From NCBI RefSeq assembly GCF_026341275.1, contig NZ_JAIFZO010000002.1, forward strand, positions 1,810,361-1,874,360: DNA of 64,000 nucleotides, read 5' to 3'. The translations under genes were made by a program, and so were the position numbers. The first letter of the stretch is position 1. Every line of letters starts with the position of its first letter. Positions 50,889-59,364 of this stretch are shown here, piece by piece. The stretch is from Streptomyces ortus. GTDB taxonomy: Bacteria > Actinomycetota > Actinomycetes > Streptomycetales > Streptomycetaceae. Under the pieces are notes generated by a model. That model had not been told where the DNA came from. It made no database searches and worked only from the letters and a program-made list of their open reading frames with translations.

Positions 50889-52136
50889 ATGAGCACGAAT
50901 GTGACCGCCAAGTCCCCCGCGCCGGCCCCCGCCGGCAAGGGCGGCTCGACAGGCGGCGGCGACGGCCTCCTGCAGCTGATGATGGACGGCATGCGCCGCA
51001 ACATGCGGCAGTACGGCATGCTGATCGCGCTGGGCCTGATCGTGGTGCTGTTCGCGGTGTGGACGGACGGCGACCTGCTGCTGCCGCGCAACGTCTCCAA
51101 CCTGGTGCTGCAGAACAGCTACATCCTGATCCTCGCGATCGGCATGATGCTCGTCATCATCGCGGGCCACATCGACCTGTCGGTCGGCTCGCTCACCGCC
51201 TTCGTGGGCGCGGTGGCGGCCGTACTGATGGTCAAGCACGACGTCGACTGGCCGATCGCCGTGGTGCTGTGCCTGCTCCTGGGCGCCGCCGCGGGAGCCG
51301 CGCAAGGCTTCTTCATCGCGTATCTGGGCATACCCTCGTTCATCGTCACCCTCGCGGGCATGCTGACCTTCCGCGGCCTCACCGAGATCTTCCTGGAGGG
51401 CCAGACGCTCGGCCCGTTCCCCGAGGGTCTGCAGAAGGTCTCCAACGGCTTCCTGCCCGAGGTCGGCCCGGACACCAACTACCACAACCTCACGCTGCTG
51501 CTCGGCTTCGCCGTGATCGCTTTCATCGTGCTGCAGGAGTTCCGTGACCGCAGGCGGCAGCAGGAGTTCGCGCTCGACGTGCCGCCCTTCAAGCTGTTCC
51601 TGCTGAAGATCGTGGCCCTGTCCGCCGCGGTCCTCACGGTGACGATGATGCTCGCCAGCTACAAGGGCGCCCCGGTCGTGCTGATCATCCTCGGCGTCCT
51701 CGTCGTCGGCTTCGGCTATGTGATGCGCAACGCCGTCATCGGCCGCCACATCTACGCCATCGGCGGCAACCTGCCCGCGGCGAAGCTGTCCGGTGTGCGG
51801 GACAAGAAGGTCACCTTCCTGGTCTTCCTCAACATGGGCATGCTCGCGGCGCTGGCCGGTCTGGTCTTCGCGGCCCGCTTCAACGCGGCCTCGCCGAAGG
51901 CCGGTGTGAACTTCGAGCTGGAGGCGATCGCGGCCTCGTTCATCGGCGGCGCGTCGATGAGCGGTGGCGTGGGCACGGTCCTCGGCGCGATCATCGGCGG
52001 TGTCGTCCTCGGTGTGCTCAACAACGGCATGAACCTCGTCGGCGTCGGCAGCGACTGGCAGCAGGTCATCAAGGGCCTGGTGCTGCTCGCGGCGGTCGGC
52101 TTCGACGTCTGGAACAAGCGCAAGGTCGGCTCGTAA
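50889..52136 (+). CDS. gguB: Sugar ABC transporter permease (GguB type)
   Basis: A 415-residue permease of the BPD_transp_2 family with an N-terminal cytosolic extension (TNVTAKSPAPAPAGKGGSTGGG) and about ten membrane segments. Family features are NSYILILAIGMMLVIIAGHIDLSVGS (residues near 75-100), YLGIPSFIVTLAGMLTFRG, IYAIGGNLPAAKLSGV (coupling loop) and ASFIGGASMSGGVGTVLGA. It forms the membrane channel with GguA and ChvE. Followed by a strong intrinsic terminator. Confidence 0.95.
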   Translation: MSTNVTAKSPAPAPAGKGGSTGGGDGLLQLMMDGMRRNMRQYGMLIALGLIVVLFAVWTDGDLLLPRNVSNLVLQNSYILILAIGMMLVIIAGHIDLSVGSLTAFVGAVAAVLMVKHDVDWPIAVVLCLLLGAAAGAAQGFFIAYLGIPSFIVTLAGMLTFRGLTEIFLEGQTLGPFPEGLQKVSNGFLPEVGPDTNYHNLTLLLGFAVIAFIVLQEFRDRRRQQEFALDVPPFKLFLLKIVALSAAVLTVTMMLASYKGAPVVLIILGVLVVGFGYVMRNAVIGRHIYAIGGNLPAAKLSGVRDKKVTFLVFLNMGMLAALAGLVFAARFNAASPKAGVNFELEAIAASFIGGASMSGGVGTVLGAIIGGVVLGVLNNGMNLVGVGSDWQQVIKGLVLLAAVGFDVWNKRKVGS

Positions 52137-52144
52137 CGTGCCGG

Positions 52145-52182
52145 TGGGGCCCCGTGGACTACGGTCCACGGGGCCCCATTTT
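52145..52182 (+). terminator. Intrinsic terminator with UACG tetraloop after the ABC operon
   Basis: A 15-bp perfect stem (52145-52159 with 52164-52178; arm TGGGGCCCCGTGGAC) closed by C-TACG-G, a UNCG-type loop, and followed by TTTT. It begins 9 bp past the permease stop codon. One of the few terminators here with a clear T-run. Confidence 0.95.
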
Positions 52183-52239
52183 GCTTTGTGCGCGTCAGGA
52201 ACCACTTGGCGTCTCGACGTCTCGGGAAGACAGGAACCG

Positions 52240-53310
52240 GTGAACGAACGGGTGGAAGAACTGGTGAAGGAACCCTTCGGCGAACTCGCCGACGGCACGG
52301 AGGTCCACCGCTGGTCGCTGGAGAACGGCGGCACCCGGCTGAAAGTCCTGTCGTACGGCGGCATCGTCCAGTCCCTGGAACTCCCCGACGGCCGCGGCGG
52401 ACACACCAACGTCTCGCTCGGCTTCGACACCGTCGAGGCGTACGAGACGTCCAGCCCGTACTTCGGCGCGATCATCGGCCGGTACGGCAACCGCATCGCC
52501 AAGGGCCGGTTCAGCCTCGACGGCGAGGACCACGAGCTGCCCGTCAACGACGGCGGCCACAACCTGCACGGCGGGCCCGAGGGATTCGACCGGCGGGTCT
52601 GGGACGTGACGGGGTTCGCCTCCGGCGGCGACGTGGGCCTGGTCCTGCGGCGCACCAGCCCCGACGGCGAGATGGGCTACCCCGGCACGCTCACCGTGCG
52701 GGTCACCTACACCCTCACCGCCCGCGGCGACTGGCGCGTCGACTACGAGGCGACCACCGACCGGGCCACGGTCGTCAACCTCACCAACCACGTGTACTGG
52801 AACCTGGCCGGCGAGGACGGCGGCTCCGTCCACGACCATGTGCTGCTGGTCGCCGCGTCCCGCTACACACCGGTGGACGCCGGCCTCGTCCCCACCGGCG
52901 AGCTCGCCGAGGTCGCGGGCACCCCCTTCGACTTCCGTACGCCCAAGACGCTCGGGGCGGACCTGCGGCGCGACGACCCACAACTGCTGTATGCCCGGGG
53001 CATCGACCACAACATGGTCCTGGACAAGGGCCTGACGGAGCGGCCCGAGCACATCGCCCACCTGCGGGAGCCGGTCTCCGGGCGCACCCTGAGGATCGCG
53101 ACGACCGAGCCCGGGGTGCAGCTCTACACCGGTAACTTCCTGGACGGCACACTCGTCGGAACCGGCGGGCGGGCCTACCGGCAGGGCGACGCGGTGTGTC
53201 TGGAGACCCAGCACTTTCCCGACTCGCCGAACCGTCCCGAGTTCCCCTCGACCGTGCTCAGGCCGGGTGGGACGTACCGCTCGACGACGGTCCATTCGTT
53301 CAACATGTGA
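52240..53310 (+). CDS. galM: Aldose 1-epimerase (mutarotase)
   Basis: A 356-residue galactose mutarotase. Substrate-binding Arg in YGNRIAKGRF, catalytic His in NLHGGPEGFDRRVWDV and VVNLTNHVYWNLAGE, the Asp in RGIDHNMVLD, and the catalytic Glu in VCLETQHFPDSPN. It interconverts alpha and beta anomers of galactose and glucose. GTG at 52240 has AGGAA five bases upstream; the open frame extends to 52138 through the terminator and is not used there. Placed after the ABC operon terminator, so it needs read-through or its own promoter. Fits intake of galactose-type sugars. Confidence 0.92.
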   Translation: MNERVEELVKEPFGELADGTEVHRWSLENGGTRLKVLSYGGIVQSLELPDGRGGHTNVSLGFDTVEAYETSSPYFGAIIGRYGNRIAKGRFSLDGEDHELPVNDGGHNLHGGPEGFDRRVWDVTGFASGGDVGLVLRRTSPDGEMGYPGTLTVRVTYTLTARGDWRVDYEATTDRATVVNLTNHVYWNLAGEDGGSVHDHVLLVAASRYTPVDAGLVPTGELAEVAGTPFDFRTPKTLGADLRRDDPQLLYARGIDHNMVLDKGLTERPEHIAHLREPVSGRTLRIATTEPGVQLYTGNFLDGTLVGTGGRAYRQGDAVCLETQHFPDSPNRPEFPSTVLRPGGTYRSTTVHSFNM

Positions 53311-53362
53311 CCACTCTCCACAGGTGGTTCACAATTTCCACATCGGTTCACAGTCGTTGAAC
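53298..53362 (+). promoter_or_regulatory. GTTCAC-rich repeat region upstream of the aminotransferase gene
   Basis: GGTTCACA occurs at 53326-53333 and 53345-53352, flanked by GTTCAAC (53298-53304) and its inverse GTTGAAC (53356-53362). GTTCAC units resemble half sites of the Streptomyces PhoP (PHO) box, but the 19-bp spacing is not the usual 11. TGTGACCAC with GTGGTTCACA could also form a weak terminator for galM. A 15-bp direct repeat (CCCGCTCGGGCCGCC) follows at 53405 and 53429. Confidence 0.35.
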
Positions 53363-53462
53363 AGGGACACACAGGCGCACGTACTTAGGAGCGGCCCGGG
53401 TATCCCCGCTCGGGCCGCCGCCCGCGTACCCGCTCGGGCCGCCCCTCAAGGACGGAGGGTCC

Positions 53463-55109
53463 ATGGCCGACAATGTCACCTCGCTGTTCCGCACCGGCGC
53501 GCACAGCCCCTCGATGGCCGCGCTGGCACGCGAGAGCGGGGAGGCGGGTCCGGTGGACTTCTGCATCCCGTGCAATCCGTACTTTCCCTCGCCCCGGATG
53601 ATGGACGAGCTGACCAACCGGCTGCGCGACATCATCACGTACTACCCGAGCAGCGCCGACACCATCACCGCCGAGCTGTGCAATCTGCTGCAACTTCCCC
53701 CGCAGTGCGTGGCGATGGGCAACGGCTCAACCGAACTCATCACCTGGATCGACCACTTGCTGGTCCGTGAGTCGCTCGCCATCCCCGTCCCCACCTTCGG
53801 CCGCTGGACCGACCAGCCGCTGGAGACCGGCAAGCGCGTCGACATGTTCCCGCTCCAGGAGAGCAACGGCTTCGCGCTCGACCCGGCGCAGTACATCCAG
53901 TTCATCCGCTCCCGGGGCACCCGGGCGGCCGTCATCTGCAACCCGAACAACCCCGACGGCGGCTTCCTGCCCAAGCAGACGATCCTGGCCTTCTGCGACG
54001 CGCTCGCCGACCTCGACCTGATCGTCATCGACGAGTCGTTCCTGGAGTTCGCCGACGCGGAGAACGAGCCGAGCATCGTCGAGGAGGCGGTGATGCGCCC
54101 CAACGTCATCGTGCTGCGCAGCCTCGGCAAGAACTTCGGTCTGCACGGCGTGCGGTTCGGCTACATGGTGGCCAACCCGGGCCTGGCGGGCCGCATCCGC
54201 TCGATGCTGCCGAAGTGGAACCTGAACGCCTTCGCGGAGACCGTGGTCTTCATGCTCAAGGACTACGGGGCCGAGTACGCGGAGAGCCTGCACATGGTGC
54301 GCCGGGACCGGCTCGACATGGCGCGTCAGCTCTCCATGCTGCCCGGCCTCACCGTCTACCCCTCGCAGGGCAACTTCCTCTTCGTACGCCTGCCCGTGGG
54401 CGCCGAGGGCACCGTGGTCCGCGACCGGCTGCTCACCGAGCACCGGATCCTGGTCCGCGAGTGCGGCAACAAGATCGGCTCGTCGAGCCGCTTCGTACGG
54501 CTCGTGGTACGCCCGCAGGAGGACGTACGGCGGCTGGTGGTCGGCCTGGAGTCGGTGCTCTACGGGACCAGCACCAGGCGGGGAGCCGCCGTGTCCGAAC
54601 TGAACCAGGGGGCCGGTTACAGCTCGGGTACGGCGGCGGTCGACCGGCTCGTCGGCTCGACCAACGGGCAGGGCTATCCGGGGCTGGCGGGCGCGGCGAA
54701 CGGGATGGTGCAGCAGCCCCAGCCACCGCAGATCCCGCAACAGCCGCAACAGCCCGCGCAACTGCCGCAACAGCCCCAGCAGCCGGCGCGGTTGCCGCAG
54801 CAGCCCCCGCAGCCCCAGCCGCTGGTCGCCGCGGCGAACGGGATGGTCGGGCAGCCTCAGCCGTTGACGGCGGCGCAGACGCGGGGCACCACGGGGATGC
54901 CCGGGGGGCTGACCGCGGTCGCCGCCCCGGGTCAGCCGCAGGGGTTCCCGCAACAGGGCTTCCCGCAGCAGGGGTTCCCCCAGCAGCCCGAGGCGATGCC
55001 GCAGCCTCAGCCGGTACCCCAGCAGCAGCCCGGCGGCTGGCCGAACACACCGGGTGCGTCCAACGGAGCGGGGTGGCCCGCGGCCGGCGGGGTCAACCGG
55101 GTCGGCTGA
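53463..55109 (+). CDS. Class I/II aminotransferase with long Q/P-rich C-terminal tail
   Basis: A 548-residue protein. Residues 1-370 form a PLP fold-type I enzyme of the histidinol-phosphate/CobD-like kind: GNGSTELITWIDHLL, CNPNNPDGGFLP, LIVIDESFLEFAD, SLGKNFGLHGVRFGY with the PLP-binding Lys, and the C-terminal Arg in SSRFVRLVVR. Residues about 375-548 are low complexity (PQQPQQ runs, GFPQQ three times, GWP), absent from ordinary aminotransferases. GGAGGG precedes the ATG. Substrate unknown; an amino-acid or amino-phosphate transaminase is expected. The tail may drive assembly or interaction. Confidence 0.85.
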   Translation: MADNVTSLFRTGAHSPSMAALARESGEAGPVDFCIPCNPYFPSPRMMDELTNRLRDIITYYPSSADTITAELCNLLQLPPQCVAMGNGSTELITWIDHLLVRESLAIPVPTFGRWTDQPLETGKRVDMFPLQESNGFALDPAQYIQFIRSRGTRAAVICNPNNPDGGFLPKQTILAFCDALADLDLIVIDESFLEFADAENEPSIVEEAVMRPNVIVLRSLGKNFGLHGVRFGYMVANPGLAGRIRSMLPKWNLNAFAETVVFMLKDYGAEYAESLHMVRRDRLDMARQLSMLPGLTVYPSQGNFLFVRLPVGAEGTVVRDRLLTEHRILVRECGNKIGSSSRFVRLVVRPQEDVRRLVVGLESVLYGTSTRRGAAVSELNQGAGYSSGTAAVDRLVGSTNGQGYPGLAGAANGMVQQPQPPQIPQQPQQPAQLPQQPQQPARLPQQPPQPQPLVAAANGMVGQPQPLTAAQTRGTTGMPGGLTAVAAPGQPQGFPQQGFPQQGFPQQPEAMPQPQPVPQQQPGGWPNTPGASNGAGWPAAGGVNRVG

Positions 55110-55124
55110 CGGCGAACGCCCCCT

Positions 55125-55316
55125 TCACCCCCGCCCGCCACGGCTGAGCACGCGCATGCCGCACGCGTCCACGACCCGCACCTGGAGCGAGCCGCAGGCG
55201 CACCGGGTCCAGACCGTGTGGCCGGCCGCCGTACCGTGCCGGGACACCACCTGGAACGGCTCGGCACCGTCCGGCCACCCGCAGTGGGGGCACGCCTCAC
55301 CCTGTGCGCCGTTCAT
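55125..55316 (-). CDS. Small zinc ribbon protein (63 residues)
   Basis: A 63-residue protein with CPHCGWPDG and TRCACGSLQVRV, a C-x2-C plus C-x-C treble-clef-like pair, and a third Cys in VVDACGMRVL. The ATG at 55316 is preceded by GGAGG at eight bases, which with the Cys pattern supports a real gene. Role unknown; small ribbons of this kind often bind RNA or protein. It sits between the aminotransferase (16 bp from its stop, convergent) and a divergent LysR gene. Confidence 0.65.
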   Translation of the reverse strand: MNGAQGEACPHCGWPDGAEPFQVVSRHGTAAGHTVWTRCACGSLQVRVVDACGMRVLSRGGRG

Positions 55317-55430
55317 CCGGGGCCTCCTCACGCCGTGGGACCGAGTGCGGGTGCGAGGGGCTGCTCGCGCAGTTCCCTCGCCCCTCAAGGGCACCTCCAG
55401 GGTGCGACCCGACGACCGTGCACGTCCAGG

Positions 55431-55466
55431 TTGACTTTCCGGACGTGACCCTTAAGCCTGGGCTTC
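55431..55466 (+). promoter_or_regulatory. LysR gene promoter
   Basis: TTGACT (55431-55436), 16 bp, TAAGCC (55453-55458), then eight bases to the ATG with no ribosome-binding site: a good vegetative promoter for a leaderless or nearly leaderless mRNA. A partial dispersed-repeat copy (GCGCAGTTCCCTCGCCCCTC) lies just upstream at about 55367. Confidence 0.65.
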
Positions 55467-56372
55467 ATGATTGACCTGCGCCGGCTCCATGTCCTGCGGG
55501 CCGTCGAGCACTACGGCACCGTCACCGCCGCCGCCCGAGCCCTGCACCTGACGACCTCGGCCGCCTCCCAGCAGGTCCGCCAGCTCGCCCGTGAACTGGG
55601 CGTCGTCCTGCTGGAACCGCAGGGCCGCGGCGTACGGCTGACCCCCGCCGCGCGCAGTCTGATCACGCACGCCGACGCGATCCAGGCCCGCTGGGACCAG
55701 GCGGAGCTGGACCTGCGGTCGGACCACGACGATCCCGCCGGACTGCTGCGGGTCACCGGCTTCCCGATCGCCGTCTCGGTGCTGATCGCCCCGATGGCGG
55801 CCCGGCTGCGCGACCGCCACCCCCGCCTCTCCGTCCGAATCCAGGAGGCGGTCGTACCCGAGAGCTTCAACCTGCTCTTCGAGGGCGGGGCCGATCTCGC
55901 GGTCGTCGAGGCGACCCCGCGCAACCCCCCGATCAGCGACGCCCGGTTCGACCAGCAGCCGCTGCTGGACGACCCGTTCGACCTGGTCGTACCCGACACG
56001 CACCGGCTGGCGGGACGCGGGCTGACGGACCTCGCGGAGGCCGCCCGCGAGGAATGGATCGCGCCGTCCGAGGAGAACCCCTGCCGCACACAGGTGCTGT
56101 CCGCGTGCGGTGCGGCCGGATTCACCCCCGACATCGTCCACCAGGCCTGGGACTGGAACGTGACGGCCCACCTCGTCGCGCACGGCCTCGGGGTCGCGCT
56201 CATCCCGCGGCTCGCCCATCTGACCCCCCACCTGCCCATCACCCGCGTCCGCTGCACGGGCGACCCGCACCGCAAACTGCTCACCTGCACCCGCGCCGGG
56301 GGCCACGAGCGCCCCGCTGTCGCGGCGGCCCTGGCCGAACTCCGGGAACTGGCGCCCACAGCGGTGGCGTGA
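55467..56372 (+). CDS. LysR family transcriptional regulator
   Basis: A 301-residue regulator with an N-terminal winged helix-turn-helix (LRRLHVLRAVEHYGTVTAAARALHLTTSAASQQVRQLARELGVVLL, residues 3-47) and a periplasmic-binding-like effector domain (LLRVTGFPIAVSVLIAPM, GGADLAVVEATPRNPP, HGLGVALIPRL). Target unknown: its left neighbour is the small zinc ribbon gene on the other strand, a possible target. Followed by a PucR-type regulator on the same strand after 61 bp. Confidence 0.92.
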   Translation: MIDLRRLHVLRAVEHYGTVTAAARALHLTTSAASQQVRQLARELGVVLLEPQGRGVRLTPAARSLITHADAIQARWDQAELDLRSDHDDPAGLLRVTGFPIAVSVLIAPMAARLRDRHPRLSVRIQEAVVPESFNLLFEGGADLAVVEATPRNPPISDARFDQQPLLDDPFDLVVPDTHRLAGRGLTDLAEAAREEWIAPSEENPCRTQVLSACGAAGFTPDIVHQAWDWNVTAHLVAHGLGVALIPRLAHLTPHLPITRVRCTGDPHRKLLTCTRAGGHERPAVAAALAELRELAPTAVA

Positions 56373-56433
56373 CCGTCACAGAGGGGGCGCATTAGGCTCT
56401 GTCGGACCGTGGCGGGCGGGGCAGGGAAGGTGC

Positions 56434-57978
56434 GTGAGCGCGGTGGAGGTGGCGGGACACGGGGAGGACGTCGACGAACTGCTGCGGCTCGTGCGGCGCC
56501 GGGGCACCCCGGCGGAGGTGCTGGACTGGCTCGGCCGCCGGACCGGGGCGCACGTCGCGTGGATCGGCCGCGAGGGCACGGTCGAGGCGGCCACGGACGG
56601 CTTCCCCCGGCGGATCGCGGACGCGCTGACGGAACAGGTGGAACGGCTGGCCGGCGGACGGCTGGCCGCGGCCACCACCCGCGTCGCCGGGCGTGAGGTA
56701 CGCCTGGAGGCCTTCGGCGGACGCGAGCCGCGCCCGGTGCTGGTGACGGTCAGCGCGTCGCCGCTGCCGCGGGAGGCCGCCGCGCTGGCCTCGCAGGCCG
56801 GCGGCATCGTCGAGCTGCTGAGCAGGGCGTCGGACGCCGACGGCGGCACGCGGGGGTACGAGGCGAAGGCGGCGCAGTTGCGGTTCGCGGTGCTGACCGC
56901 GCTGCTGGCCGGGGACGTCACCATGGCACGGCGGATGACCACGGGCGACGTACCGCCGCTGCTGAACGCGGAGCGCGTACGGGTCCACATCCTGCACTGC
57001 CCGCCCGACGACCGCGACCGGCTGACCCGGACGTATCTGGACCCGTCGGGCTATCACGGCCCGGGCTTGATGGTGAACTGCCCTGTTTTCAAGGAGCAGT
57101 TGATCTGCCCCATGGCCGAGGACCCGGAGCTGGGCGGCCGGTTCAGGCAGGGCGAGGTGCTGCGGCGGCTCGTCGCGGAGAACGAGGGGTACGCGCTGGG
57201 CGTCAGCAGGCCGCATCCGCTCGCCGCCACGGGCGAGGCCTACGGAGAGGCCGTGCACGCCCTGGCCGTCGCCCGCAACTCCCCCGGCCGGCTGGCCGCC
57301 TACCGGGGCCGGCCCTCGCTGGTGCACGTGCTGCCCCGCCGGGCGGCCCTCGCCTGGGCGCGCGCCTACCTGGAGCCGTTGCAGGCCCTTCCCAAGCCCA
57401 CGGTGGACGTCGTCCGGCTGGCCGTGACGTTCTCCCGGTCCGGTGTGGCCCGTCTGCTGCACCTCAGCCGCACCACCGTCACGGCCCACTGCCGCCGGGC
57501 GGAGGAGGCGCTGGGCGTCGACCTCGGCGACGTCCGCACCCGGGCCACGCTCGACCTGGCCCTCTCCCTCACGGCGCTCCAGCCCGACCCCGCCGACCCC
57601 GCCCAGACCGACGCGGTCCAGCTGGTCGCGCCCCGGCTCGGGGAACTCCTGCGCGCCTCCCCCGCCACCACGTGGGCGGAGATCTTCCTGCACCCGTTGC
57701 GCGACGCCCGGCACCGCGATCTGTGTCTCACCGTGGAGGCCTGGATCGACGCCAACACCGACGCCCAGCGGACGGCCGCGCGGGTGGGCCTGAGCCGCAA
57801 CACGGTCCGCGCCCATCTGCGCGCCGCCGAACGCCTCCTCAACCGCGATCTGCTGACCACCGGCTCGGGCGTCCACGACCTCGTGCACGCTCTGCGCGCG
57901 ACGGGTGGACAGCGTGCACACCCACCGGCCGGATCTGCGCGGCGTGCACGGTGGTCGTCGGCGGACGTCGCCTCATAA
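56434..57978 (+). CDS. PucR/CdaR-type helix-turn-helix regulator
   Basis: A 514-residue regulator. N-terminal GAF-like/sensor region (VLDWLGRRTGAHVAWIGREGTVEAA), a central CdaR-like domain (YALGVSRPHPLAATGEAYGEAVHALAVAR), a first helix-turn-helix-like segment (SRSGVARLLHLSRTTVTAHCRRAEEALG), and a second at the C-terminus (TDAQRTAARVGLSRNTVRAHLRAAERLL). Two DNA-binding-like segments in one chain is unusual for the family. TAGGCT at 56393-56398 gives a leader of about 30 nt with GGGAAGG. Target and effector unknown. Confidence 0.8.
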   Translation: MSAVEVAGHGEDVDELLRLVRRRGTPAEVLDWLGRRTGAHVAWIGREGTVEAATDGFPRRIADALTEQVERLAGGRLAAATTRVAGREVRLEAFGGREPRPVLVTVSASPLPREAAALASQAGGIVELLSRASDADGGTRGYEAKAAQLRFAVLTALLAGDVTMARRMTTGDVPPLLNAERVRVHILHCPPDDRDRLTRTYLDPSGYHGPGLMVNCPVFKEQLICPMAEDPELGGRFRQGEVLRRLVAENEGYALGVSRPHPLAATGEAYGEAVHALAVARNSPGRLAAYRGRPSLVHVLPRRAALAWARAYLEPLQALPKPTVDVVRLAVTFSRSGVARLLHLSRTTVTAHCRRAEEALGVDLGDVRTRATLDLALSLTALQPDPADPAQTDAVQLVAPRLGELLRASPATTWAEIFLHPLRDARHRDLCLTVEAWIDANTDAQRTAARVGLSRNTVRAHLRAAERLLNRDLLTTGSGVHDLVHALRATGGQRAHPPAGSARRARWSSADVAS

Positions 57979-58453
57979 CGTGCACAGTGCGCGGCGAATG
58001 GCCCACGGGGGAGGTCATTCGCCGCGGTCGCGTTCCCACGCGGGGCACTGGCGTGTTGCGGAGCCGGCTTCACCTGGGCAGCGCGGGCCCGGTGGGGCCG
58101 GTCAGGCAGTTCCCCGCACCCCTCCAGGCGCGGACCGGTGCGGGCCGGGGACTCTCCGCCTCCCTCGCCCTCTCCCTGCGGTGGGCGCGGATCGAGTAGG
58201 TCAGCGCCGCGGCCCACAGCCATACCGAGGCTGTCGTACACCAACCGGGCGCCCAGGCCCGCCAGGGCGAGCAGTACCAGCGTGCGCATCGTGTCCGTGT
58301 CCGTCCCGTTCGTGTCGCCAGGTCCCTCCGGAAAGCGCCTGCCAGAGACGGAGGGGACGGACGGGACGCCAGGTGCCCGAACTGAGGATTGCCCGGGCAC
58401 GGGATGAGGACGGCGCACAGGTGGGGCGGATCATGACCGCCGAGGGCGCGGGG
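57979..58453. other. 475-bp gap between convergent regulator and SCO6745-like genes
   Basis: No intact gene. A degraded copy of the dispersed repeat (GCAGTTCCCCGCACCCCTCC) lies at about 58086, and a possible membrane-transporter relic at 58182-58289. Low-complexity CGAGGGAGG and TGTCCGTGTCCG stretches fill the rest. Confidence 0.6.
58182..58289 (-). pseudogene. Possible TauE/SafE (TSUP) transporter N-terminal relic
   Basis: From the ATG at 58289 the minus strand encodes MRTLVLLALAGLGARLVYD followed by SLGMAVGRGADLL. TSUP permeases begin with a hydrophobic helix and a signature like AQLVDGSLGMAYG; similarity is clear through SLGMA and is then lost in Pro/Gly/Glu-rich sequence. No ribosome-binding site. 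I read it as a decayed gene start, but chance similarity is possible. Confidence 0.3.
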
Positions 58454-59329
58454 TCAAGCCGGGCGGACCGCCTGGAACGTCCCCGCCGCGGTGAAGGCGT
58501 CGGTGATGGGTGCGAGGAGTGCGGCGAGGCGGCGGGCGCCCGCGTCGCCGATCGGCGCCCACAGCGCGGCGCAGTGCGCGTCCGTCTCCGCCTCGATCCG
58601 CTCGCGGGCCGCGGCGCCGGCGTCGGTGAGGCCGAGGGTGCGGGCGAGGGGGACGTCGGCGTCCGTGTCCGTGGCCCGGGAGTCGAGCCAGCCGCGGGCC
58701 ACGAGACGAGCCGTCGCCGCGGCCCACTCCTCGTCGTTCCACCGACGGGTCGTGCGCACGAGAGCTGCCGGCGGGCCGCCCGCCGCGGTGTGCAGCACCA
58801 GGCAGTCGCACGGCCCGACGCCGTTGTCCGCGAGCACGACGAGGTGGGCGTCGCCGCGCCACTCGCGTACCACCGTGATCTGCTGCCACAGCGCGACGAG
58901 CGGATCGGCGGGCAGCGCGACCGACGCGTTCGCGGCGGCGAGCGGTTTGCCCGCGTGGTCGGCGGCGGCCACGACCGGGTCGATCAGCGAGCGCGCCTCG
59001 GCGAGCCGGTCGGCCGGCATACGTACACCCACCCGCCGCATCGCCCGGCCGACGGCCCGGAAGCGGGCGGCCTGCCACCGCGCGGGCGACGCGGCGTCCC
59101 ACACGCCGTCCATGGCCCGGACCGCCCGGGGACTGAAGTTGTAGAAGGCCGCGAGCGTGACCTGCCACGGGACCGCGCCCATCGCGGCCGACCGGAACGC
59201 CAGGTACACCGGCCCGCGGTCGGTCACGCCGAACTCGGCCGCCTCCTGGGCCCCTTCGGGGACGAGGTAGGTGAACAGATGCGCCGCACTGACGGCTCGG
59301 CCGACTTCGCGGACGGTGTCGAGGCCCAT
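58454..59329 (-). CDS. SCO6745-like family protein
   Basis: A 291-residue cytosolic protein matching the actinobacterial family I recall as SCO6745-type: VSAAHLFTYLVPEGAQEAAEFG, YLAFRSAAMGAVPWQVTLAAFYNFSPRAVRAM, PLVALWQQITVVREWRGDAHLVVL, and a winged-helix-like C-terminus (LARTLGLTDAGAAARERIE). No catalytic motif; the C-terminal half resembles MarR-like folds, so regulatory function is possible. ATG at 59329 with AGGAGAGG eight bases upstream. 35 bp downstream of the PEBP gene on the same strand, probably one operon. Confidence 0.75.
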   Translation of the reverse strand: MGLDTVREVGRAVSAAHLFTYLVPEGAQEAAEFGVTDRGPVYLAFRSAAMGAVPWQVTLAAFYNFSPRAVRAMDGVWDAASPARWQAARFRAVGRAMRRVGVRMPADRLAEARSLIDPVVAAADHAGKPLAAANASVALPADPLVALWQQITVVREWRGDAHLVVLADNGVGPCDCLVLHTAAGGPPAALVRTTRRWNDEEWAAATARLVARGWLDSRATDTDADVPLARTLGLTDAGAAARERIEAETDAHCAALWAPIGDAGARRLAALLAPITDAFTAAGTFQAVRPA

Positions 59330-59364
59330 CACGGGCACCTCTCCTGGGAGGTGGGGCGGCGCCA

